A stretch of DNA of 49,835 bases. It comes from Prevotella sp. (GTDB lineage Bacteria > Bacteroidota > Bacteroidia > Bacteroidales > Bacteroidaceae). Shown here piece after piece: positions 1 through 6,925 of this stretch. The stretch spans positions 1-49,835 of the forward strand of contig JAFSNR010000179.1 in NCBI GenBank assembly GCA_017443345.1. The letters are read 5' to 3'. Positions within the stretch are counted from its first letter, which is position 1, and the number at the start of each line of letters is the position of its first letter. A model generated the notes under the pieces. It was not told the origin of the DNA. It made no database searches and saw nothing but the letters and a program-made list of their open reading frames with translations. A program made the translations under genes and the position numbers.

Positions 1-12
1 ACCGATATTCAT
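1..12 (-). CDS. Possible 5' end of a gene leaving the window
   Basis: A minus-strand ATG begins at base 12 and only four codons (M-N-I-G) remain before the window edge. It is called because a good -7 box (TAATTTTG, minus strand, 33-40) lies about 20 bases upstream, the usual arrangement in this window. No product can be inferred. Confidence 0.3.
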
Positions 13-32
13 AATCTTGCTGTTTTTGGCTG

Positions 33-40
33 CAAAATTA
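33..40 (-). promoter_or_regulatory. -7 promoter box for the gene leaving the left edge
   Basis: The minus strand reads TAATTTTG followed by CAG, matching the Bacteroidota TAnnTTTG consensus. Confidence 0.45.
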
Positions 41-169
41 CTCAGTTAGTTTCAAATCAAAAAATCAAAGAACGCTCTAGAACCCTTATTAACAAATGGA
101 TTTATATCAATTAATTAAAATTTATCGCACCACTAATAATTGTTTTTTGTTTTATTTATTAATATGGTG

Positions 170-177
170 CAAAGGTA
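170..177 (-). promoter_or_regulatory. Minus-strand -7 box (TACCTTTG)
   Basis: The minus strand reads TACCTTTGCACC, a consensus -7 box pointing left. No ORF follows within the 130 AT-rich bases to the next box at 33-40, so it may start a longer leader for the same leftward gene or be a decoy. Bases 13-263 otherwise hold no gene that I can support. Confidence 0.35.
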
Positions 178-263
178 TGGATTAAGGCAACAGGGCATGG
201 GGCAAAATCGTACAAAAACGGGTAATATCATGTTGGACGATTCTGACTTACGCGTACTATATT

Positions 264-271
264 TATCTTTG
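264..271 (+). promoter_or_regulatory. -7 promoter box of the GH2 gene
   Basis: TATCTTTG followed by CAGC, 36 bases before the chosen ATG at 308. Its position rules out the longer in-frame extension that begins at 140, since that would place the promoter inside the coding region. Confidence 0.7.
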
Positions 272-307
272 CAGCACAAAACGATCTCTAAAAACAGTCA
301 GTTAATA

Positions 308-2713
308 ATGAAAAGAAACAGATTCCTATTGGTCCTGACAGGACTACTGCTCTCAGCCTCGATGATGGCTGAAGGGCAACGTGTAAGCCAGTTGTTCAAC
401 TTCGACTGGAAGTTCAAATTAGGCGAGACCGCTAATGCCGAGAGCCCTACGCTTGACGACTCTGACTGGCGCAGTCTGGACTTGCCGCACGACTATCAGA
501 TAGAGATGCCGTGGTGGAACGACAAGACTGCCCGTGGGCGCGGCTTCAAGCAGATGTCTACCGGCTGGTATCGTAAGACGTTCAATGCCGATCCCGCCTG
601 GAAGGGCAAACGTGTCATCCTTGACTTTGAGGGTATCATGCTGCATGGCGACGCCTACCTGAACGGTAAGAAGATCGGCGGTACCGACTACGGCTACTTA
701 GGCTTTGAAGCCAACATCACGAAACTCCTGAAATATGACCAGCCTAACGTGCTGGCCGTGCACTGCTCGACAGGCAACATGCCCAACTCGCGCTGGTACA
801 CGGGTGGCGGTCTGTTCCGCGACGTGCATCTGGTGCTGAAGGACTCGGTGGCCATTGCCCGTCACGGCATTTATATCAACACCCCGCAGATCAGTGAGCA
901 GGAGGCTACGGTCAACGTGCAGGTGGAGGTAGAAGGCATCAAGAACAAGAAGTACGACCTCGTCATCCAGGCCAAGATCTTTGGCCCTGACGGACAGCAG
1001 GTGGGCGAAACCCGCATCGATGCGCCGAAGGACAACAAGCAGCCGACGGTGGAGGTGCAGCTGCCACAGGTGAAAGTCAGCCATCCGCAGCTCTGGTGGT
1101 GCGAGAAGCCTAACCTCTATACGGCAGAGGTGTCGCTGATTCTCGAAGGGCACACTATCGACCAGCTTTCCGAGCGCTTCGGCATCCGTACCATCGAATT
1201 CTCAAACCAGTTCGGCTTTAAGCTCAATGGTAAGAAAATCTTCCTGCAAGGCATGGCCAACCACCACGACATCGGTGCTCCGGGAGCTGCTGCCTATGAG
1301 ACGGGTATTGCGCGTATGATGGATAAGATCAAGGCTTTCGGCTTCAACCATATCCGTACCAGCCACAACCCCTATAGTGAGGCCTTCCTGCGACTGGCCG
1401 ACGAGAAGGGTATCCTGATAGTGGATGAGCTCTATGACAAGTGGAGCAACACGCTGGCATGGGCAGGCCGCCGTCCGTGGACGGAGATGTGGTGGGAGAA
1501 CCTGATGGAATGGGTGAAGCGCGACCGCAACCATCCGAGCGTCATCATGTGGAGTCTGGGTAACGAACTGCAGTTCCAGGAGGAGCGTTGCGGATTCCCG
1601 ACCCGCGACTGGGGGTGCACCACCTATGATATCATGAACACGCTCGTGAAGCGCCTCGACCCGACGCGCAAGACCACGGTGGCCATGTATCCGGCCCGTG
1701 CAGGCGGTATCGTGAAGCACAGCAAGGAGTACCGTCTGGAGGAGAACATCATCCCGCCGGAACTGGCACGCCATACCGAGGTGGCCAGCTTCAACTACTG
1801 CTGGGAGGACTACGACAAGTATATGAAATATGCCCCGCACATGATTCTCTATCAGAGTGAGGCAACTACCAATGAGCTTACTGCCCCCTGGGCGAATATG
1901 GACCGCGAGCACATGGTGGGCCTGGCCTACTGGGGCGCCATCGAGTACTGGGGCGAGTCGAACATCTGGCCGAAGAAAGGCTGGGACTACAGTTTCTTCC
2001 GCCATTCATTGGAGCCTAACTCACAGGCTTATCTCATCAAGACCATCTTCAAGCCCGAGGAGCCGCAGGTGCATATCGGCATCGCAGGAAAGGTGGACAC
2101 CCTCTGGTGGAACGACATCGTAGTTGGCCAGACCCGCGTATCCAGCCACTGGAACCGTGAGGAAGGGCAGAAGTATAAGGTCTATACCTATACCAACGGC
2201 GACGAGGTTGAACTGTTTGTGAACGGCAAGAGCATCGGCGTAAAGAAGAACACCGACAAGCGCAAGCCCAACGTGATTTACTGGGATGGCGTGCAGTATG
2301 AGCCGGGTATCATCAAGGCTGTTGCCAGGAAAGACGGTAAGGTGTATGCCGAGCATCAGTTGGAGACTGCCGGCAAGGCTGTCCGCCTGATGATGGAGAC
2401 GGAGATGCCTGAGTGGAAGGCCGACGGCATGGGATTGCAGTACGTAAAGGTATATGCCGTGGATGCGAAGGGGCGTGTTGTCCCAACATATAATGGTAAA
2501 GTGACCTTCAAAGTGGAAGGACCAGCCCGCATCATCGCCGTGGATAATGGCAACCATTCGAGTGACGACCTCTTCGACGGCAACCAGAAAGACCTCTATG
2601 AAGGATTCGCGATGGCTATCCTCCGTTCCAGCAAGGATCAGGCCGGAAAGGTCAGAATCTCTGCATCATGCGGAGGCTTGAAATCTGCTTCTAAGACCAT
2701 CTTGACAGAATAA
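308..2713 (+). CDS. Secreted glycoside hydrolase family 2 (beta-galactosidase-like)
   Basis: This 801-residue protein is a family 2 glycoside hydrolase that probably removes beta-linked galactose or a related sugar from glycans outside the cytoplasm. The start at 308 gives a clear signal peptide (MKRNRFLLVLTGLLLSASMM). The order is an N-terminal sugar-binding sandwich with the LPHDYQIE motif (about 50-190), an immunoglobulin-like domain (about 195-310) and a TIM barrel (about 315-590) with the HHDIGAPG and RTSHNPYS motifs. The likely acid/base is Glu420 in WSLGNE and the likely nucleophile Glu518 in YQSEATT. Two C-terminal beta domains of the DUF4982 and GH2-C5 kind follow. The next gene downstream is a hybrid two-component regulator, so the pair looks like a small polysaccharide-utilisation unit without SusC/SusD. 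Exact substrate is not deducible. Confidence 0.9.
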   Translation: MKRNRFLLVLTGLLLSASMMAEGQRVSQLFNFDWKFKLGETANAESPTLDDSDWRSLDLPHDYQIEMPWWNDKTARGRGFKQMSTGWYRKTFNADPAWKGKRVILDFEGIMLHGDAYLNGKKIGGTDYGYLGFEANITKLLKYDQPNVLAVHCSTGNMPNSRWYTGGGLFRDVHLVLKDSVAIARHGIYINTPQISEQEATVNVQVEVEGIKNKKYDLVIQAKIFGPDGQQVGETRIDAPKDNKQPTVEVQLPQVKVSHPQLWWCEKPNLYTAEVSLILEGHTIDQLSERFGIRTIEFSNQFGFKLNGKKIFLQGMANHHDIGAPGAAAYETGIARMMDKIKAFGFNHIRTSHNPYSEAFLRLADEKGILIVDELYDKWSNTLAWAGRRPWTEMWWENLMEWVKRDRNHPSVIMWSLGNELQFQEERCGFPTRDWGCTTYDIMNTLVKRLDPTRKTTVAMYPARAGGIVKHSKEYRLEENIIPPELARHTEVASFNYCWEDYDKYMKYAPHMILYQSEATTNELTAPWANMDREHMVGLAYWGAIEYWGESNIWPKKGWDYSFFRHSLEPNSQAYLIKTIFKPEEPQVHIGIAGKVDTLWWNDIVVGQTRVSSHWNREEGQKYKVYTYTNGDEVELFVNGKSIGVKKNTDKRKPNVIYWDGVQYEPGIIKAVARKDGKVYAEHQLETAGKAVRLMMETEMPEWKADGMGLQYVKVYAVDAKGRVVPTYNGKVTFKVEGPARIIAVDNGNHSSDDLFDGNQKDLYEGFAMAILRSSKDQAGKVRISASCGGLKSASKTILTE

Positions 2714-2735
2714 TTAAAGAATTTGTCGATAATTC

Positions 2736-2766
2736 TTGGAGATTTGCAAATAGTTTCATATATTTG
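2736..2766 (+). promoter_or_regulatory. Promoter of the hybrid two-component gene
   Basis: TTGG at 2736-2739, a 19-base spacer and TATATTTG at 2759-2766 match the -33/-7 consensus. The ATG at 2771 comes only four bases after the box, so transcription should begin at or almost at the start codon (leaderless or nearly so). Confidence 0.7.
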
Positions 2767-2770
2767 CAAA

Positions 2771-5700
2771 ATGAAACAGAGAAGACTAAGAGCTAAATAT
2801 TTAATCAGCCTTATCATGATTCTCTGCACCCTTCCGATGGAGGGTGTAGAGATCTTTTCGCGGAAGTACAATTCCGGCAACGGCCTGCCAGACAATAACG
2901 TACGATTTCTATTGCAAGACAAGAAAGGGTTCATCTGGATGGGAACCCCCGGAGGTCTGTATCGTTATGACGGCTATTTCTTTACAGCCTATAAATACGA
3001 GGCGACAGGAAATGCTCAGCTGCTGAACAATAATCATATTACCGGGCTCTATAAACTGCCAGACACCAGAATCCTGATAGCGGAGCAAGGTGGCCTGTTT
3101 TCTGTGTTTGACATTGACAAAGACCGTTTCGCCGATGTCGCTGACGAATACAAGCAGGAACTGTATGATGCCTGCCGAAAAAGATATACTGGCAATCTTA
3201 TCCATGACAATCTTGGAAACGAAGTAGAAATAGGCTCTACAGGGGATATCCTTTACCGGGATCGAAAAACGGGAGAGACCATCAGCATGCATGTGTTCGA
3301 CAAGGCTCTGATACCTGTGATCAGTAGCAAGAAATACAAGGTGATTACTTCGGAAAAACTTCAGCAGATATGGGTATCCACCAACGGCTACGGCATCACC
3401 ATCTACGACCGTAAGACCAAGACAGAGCAGCATATTCACCAGTCGTCTGGGCTGATTTCTACAGACTTCATCCTCGATATGATTCTGGACAAGGATGACA
3501 ATATCTGGGTAGCTGATGAATTCCATGGTGTGGTCTGTCTGTCGGCAGCCCAGCCGGGTTTCAAGTCGCTGCTCCTCGATCCAGACAGTAAGTTGCTAAG
3601 AAGCAATCAGGTGTATATCATGCAGCAAAGACCTGATTCGACATTGGTTGTTGCCAACACCTTAGGCGATATCTATATCACCGACCGACAGCTCAACATT
3701 ATGCCAGAGCCAGCGTACAAGGGCATCGATGTCCATGCTCTCTGTTATGATAAGATGGGACGACCCTGGATAGGAACGCGACAGAGAGGTATCAGAACTG
3801 CCGATGGGCAATGGCTGACCCACGATGAGAAGGATGAAAAGACTATCTCTGACAACAATATTTACAACATGGTCTGCGACAAACGGGGTAGGATATGGGC
3901 TGCACCGGAAAACGCACATCTTGATGTCATCTTCTCCAACGGAGATGGTCAGTATAGCGTACGTCATCTCTTCTCCAAGAGCTTTTCTGCCAAGGTCATG
4001 TTGCTGGATCATAACAACATGATGTGGGTAGGAACCAAAAACGGACTCTATTATTTTAGCCCAGACAAATTGTTGGAAGACAGTACCAGCTATCGGTGCC
4101 TGCTCTCAGCAAAGGATTTGAGTTATAGTGACGTAAACTGCATTTATGAGGATTCCCGTCATCAGGTATGGATAGGCACCGGTGGTAGCGGCCTCTTCTG
4201 TATCAGCAATAAGGAGGATCAGCTCGGGAATGAGCCTTTGGGCAACTACACCCAGACGGTGGGCCTCAGTTCCAGCGAGGTACATGCCATCATCGAAGAC
4301 AGAAAACAGGTGATGTGGTTTGCGACCAAGAAAGGCATCACCTGTTATAACCTCCAAGACGGAAGTATCGACTACCATTATGACGAGCATAACTTGATGC
4401 GCAATTACTATGTCGATAATAGTGCCTGCATACTCTCTGATGGTCGACTGGCCTTCGGCACGAATGCAGGCATCGTCGTATTCCAGTCTGGCGAGAAAGC
4501 ACAAAACAGGAAGAAGGGACTGCTCACTATCACGGATATACTCGTCAACGGCGAGCAAATAGGACTGATGGGAGAGAATAGACCTATTGACTGTGCACCC
4601 GATGATGCTGATGAACTGAGGTTGTCACACGACCAGAATTCACTGACTGTCAGATTCTCCGACTTCAGCTACCAGGCTGCAGGTGGAACTCGCTACGCTT
4701 ACTATCTCGAGGGTTATGATAGGGGCTGGAGCGAGTTGAGTACATATAGTTTTGCCTCCTATAAGCACTTAGAGCCAGGGCGATATGTGCTGCATGTTAA
4801 GGCATACGGCACCTACATGAAACCAAATCAGGAGAAGACCCTGACAATCATCATTGCCCGCCCTTGGTGGGCGACATGGTGGGCTTATTTGCTCTACCTG
4901 CTGATTGGCATCGGCATCGGCTATGCCATTTTCCGGCATCTGCGTACGGTATATAGGTTGCGCCAGCGTATCAGTGTGGAGAAACAGCTGACAGAATATA
5001 AGTTGCAATTCTTCACCAACATCTCACACGAATTCCGTACGCCGTTGACCATTATCCGAGGAGCAATGGAACGTATCAAAAAACAGAAGACTATCCCTGC
5101 CGAGATGCGGCAGCCGGTGAGCAGTATGGACAAGAGTGTGAGCCGGATGCTTCGGCTGATCAATCAATTGCTGGAATTCCGAAAGATGCAAAATGACAAG
5201 CTGCGACTGGCTCTTGAAGAAACGGACGTGGTGAAATTCCTGAAAGACATATTCCAAAACTTCTGGGATATAGCAGACAATAAGCAGATCAACTACCAGT
5301 TCCTGACGCAGGAGAAATCGCGAGTGATGTTTGTTGATCGCTCCCATCTGGACAAGATGGTTTATAATATCTTGTCGAATGCTTTCAAATATACCCCTAG
5401 TCATGGAGACGTCATCTTCCGGATAAGATTCACTGACAGCAGTCTGATTATCCGTATTGAAGACACAGGTGTCGGCATACCCAAGGAGAAGCAGCCTGAG
5501 CTGTTCAGCCGGTTCATGCAAAGCGCATTCTCCAGCAATAGCATCGGCATCGGGCTCAACCTGACTAAAGCGTTGGCAGAAGTTCATCACGGGCGTATTG
5601 AGTTTGAGCCGAACCTTCCCAAAGGCTCTGTATTCACAATCGAACTCCCCACGGATCCTGCGGTCTATGACAAAGCTGATTTCCTGGCATCAGACCATCA

Positions 5701-6550
5701 GCTACTGACCGAACCGGTTATGACACCTGCCGACAATTATCAAGAACTGGCTTTACAACCCATGAACGATCGTGACGTTCTGATCGTGGAAGATGATTCC
5801 GATGTCATAGACTACCTACGCAGCACGTTGCAAAGATATTTCGTCGTGCATACGGCAATGGATGGTGTTGAGGCACTCGAAACACTTGAGCATCTGCATC
5901 CCGACCTCATCATCAGCGACATTATGATGCCAGTGATGGACGGACTGGAACTGGCAAGTCGTCTTCGCGCTAATGAGGCGACAAAAGATACGCCAATCAT
6001 CCTGTTGACCGCGCTGACAAGCGATGACAGTAAGATTAAAGGCGTGGAAAAGGGGGCTGATGCCTATATTACCAAGCCTTTCGACCCACAGTTGCTCGTT
6101 ACGACAGCCGTGCGACTTGTGCAGCAGCGTGACCAACTGAAAGACATCTATATGCAGAAGACCGCCGATTCGAAGGCAGCACTACCAGAAATCATCACCG
6201 ACGAACGCGACAGGCAATTACTCGACGTGATGAATATCTGGCTATCAGATCACCTTAGCAATTCGCTTATGTCAGTCGATGATCTGGCTGCTGCTATGGG
6301 CTATAGCCGGACGATTTTCTTCAAGAAGGTGAAGGCACTGACCGGGCAGACCCCTGCAGACTATATCAAGACCTTGCGTATGAACCGCGCGGCAGAGTTG
6401 CTGAAGAACGAGACTGTCACCGTCGCCGAGGTATGCTATCAGGTCGGCATTAGTGATCCACACTATTTTGCCAAGGTTTTCAGGCAACAATTCGGTATCT
6501 CGCCCAAGAAATACCAGCAAGGCACAAGAGAAAACCAAACGGAAATCTAA
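2771..6550 (+). CDS. Hybrid two-component system sensor/regulator (HTCS)
   Basis: A 1259-residue one-protein two-component system that senses a glycan fragment in the periplasm and controls nearby carbohydrate genes in the cytoplasm. In order: signal peptide or anchor (1-25), a two-bladed set of regulator-propeller repeats (DKKGFIWMGT, DSRHQVWIGT and others, about 30-590), a Y_Y_Y domain (about 600-690), a membrane segment (about 698-720), HisKA with the phospho-acceptor His753 in ISHEFRTPL, an HATPase with NILSNAFKY and DTGVGIP, a receiver with Asp1050 in ISDIMMP and Lys in TKPFD, and a C-terminal AraC-type DNA-binding domain (about 1140-1255). The 2771 start is preferred over an upstream TTG because it gives the signal sequence. 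The adjacent GH2 gene is the likely target. No SusC/SusD pair is visible nearby. Confidence 0.93.
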   Translation: MKQRRLRAKYLISLIMILCTLPMEGVEIFSRKYNSGNGLPDNNVRFLLQDKKGFIWMGTPGGLYRYDGYFFTAYKYEATGNAQLLNNNHITGLYKLPDTRILIAEQGGLFSVFDIDKDRFADVADEYKQELYDACRKRYTGNLIHDNLGNEVEIGSTGDILYRDRKTGETISMHVFDKALIPVISSKKYKVITSEKLQQIWVSTNGYGITIYDRKTKTEQHIHQSSGLISTDFILDMILDKDDNIWVADEFHGVVCLSAAQPGFKSLLLDPDSKLLRSNQVYIMQQRPDSTLVVANTLGDIYITDRQLNIMPEPAYKGIDVHALCYDKMGRPWIGTRQRGIRTADGQWLTHDEKDEKTISDNNIYNMVCDKRGRIWAAPENAHLDVIFSNGDGQYSVRHLFSKSFSAKVMLLDHNNMMWVGTKNGLYYFSPDKLLEDSTSYRCLLSAKDLSYSDVNCIYEDSRHQVWIGTGGSGLFCISNKEDQLGNEPLGNYTQTVGLSSSEVHAIIEDRKQVMWFATKKGITCYNLQDGSIDYHYDEHNLMRNYYVDNSACILSDGRLAFGTNAGIVVFQSGEKAQNRKKGLLTITDILVNGEQIGLMGENRPIDCAPDDADELRLSHDQNSLTVRFSDFSYQAAGGTRYAYYLEGYDRGWSELSTYSFASYKHLEPGRYVLHVKAYGTYMKPNQEKTLTIIIARPWWATWWAYLLYLLIGIGIGYAIFRHLRTVYRLRQRISVEKQLTEYKLQFFTNISHEFRTPLTIIRGAMERIKKQKTIPAEMRQPVSSMDKSVSRMLRLINQLLEFRKMQNDKLRLALEETDVVKFLKDIFQNFWDIADNKQINYQFLTQEKSRVMFVDRSHLDKMVYNILSNAFKYTPSHGDVIFRIRFTDSSLIIRIEDTGVGIPKEKQPELFSRFMQSAFSSNSIGIGLNLTKALAEVHHGRIEFEPNLPKGSVFTIELPTDPAVYDKADFLASDHQLLTEPVMTPADNYQELALQPMNDRDVLIVEDDSDVIDYLRSTLQRYFVVHTAMDGVEALETLEHLHPDLIISDIMMPVMDGLELASRLRANEATKDTPIILLTALTSDDSKIKGVEKGADAYITKPFDPQLLVTTAVRLVQQRDQLKDIYMQKTADSKAALPEIITDERDRQLLDVMNIWLSDHLSNSLMSVDDLAAAMGYSRTIFFKKVKALTGQTPADYIKTLRMNRAAELLKNETVTVAEVCYQVGISDPHYFAKVFRQQFGISPKKYQQGTRENQTEI

Positions 6551-6683
6551 AAGTAAAGGCTACCTATCTGTTTATCAGATACATACTTTAACATCTCCTT
6601 GGATAGTTTAGGAATCGTCATTTTCAGAATTCTCCGAGCTTTGGATGAGATTTGGGTCTGATTTTGGGTAACGGAGCATAAGA

Positions 6684-6726
6684 AAATCTGCGCAACCTAT
6701 TGAAAATCAATTAGTTACGCAGATTT
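6684..6726 (-). terminator. Rho-independent terminator after tRNA-Ser
   Basis: Outer arms 6684-6696 and 6714-6726 pair over 13 positions (one G-T), and an inner stem 6699-6703/6707-6711 closes a three-base loop. On the minus strand it directly follows the tRNA and is followed by a TTTTCTT tract. The rest of the gap 6551-6683 shows only a weak hairpin (TATCTG/CAGATA, 6565-6581). Confidence 0.75.
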
Positions 6727-6731
6727 ATCAG

Positions 6732-6816
6732 CGGAGAGAGAGGGATTCGAACCCCCGGTACCTCTCGGTACGGTAGTTTTCAAGACTACTGTAATCGACC
6801 ACTCTACCATCTCTCC
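6732..6816 (-). tRNA. tRNA-Ser (anticodon TGA)
   Basis: Read on the minus strand, this 85-base sequence folds as a class II tRNA: acceptor GGAGAGA/TCTCTCC, anticodon stem GTAGT/ACTAC with loop CTTGAAA (anticodon TGA, Ser), a long variable arm (TACC-GAGA-GGTA), T arm with TTCGAAT and discriminator G. CCA is not encoded. One T-stem pair is a G-T wobble. Confidence 0.97.
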
Positions 6817-6842
6817 ATGCCCGATTGTCTCGAAAGCGGGTG

Positions 6843-6850
6843 CAAAGGTA
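6843..6850 (-). promoter_or_regulatory. -7 promoter box of tRNA-Ser
   Basis: The minus strand reads TACCTTTGCACC, 26 bases before the mature 5' end. Confidence 0.65.
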
Positions 6851-6913
6851 CGGGTTTTTCTCGAAACGAACAAATTTTTTGGCAACTTTTTCTCGTTTTT
6901 GATGTAAATTGTG

Positions 6914-6921
6914 TAATTTTG
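6914..6921 (+). promoter_or_regulatory. -7 promoter box of mutS2
   Basis: TAATTTTG ends four bases before the GTG start codon at 6926, so the mRNA should be leaderless or nearly so. No matching -33 box at the usual spacing was found. Confidence 0.6.
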
Positions 6922-6925
6922 CAGC

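Noticed and set aside
140-307. In-frame N-terminal extension of the GH2 gene
   Set aside because: It crosses the promoter box at 264-271 and would bury the signal peptide that starts at 308.
2723-2770. TTG-initiated extension of the hybrid two-component gene
   Set aside because: It precedes the -7 box and destroys the signal sequence; start moved to 2771.
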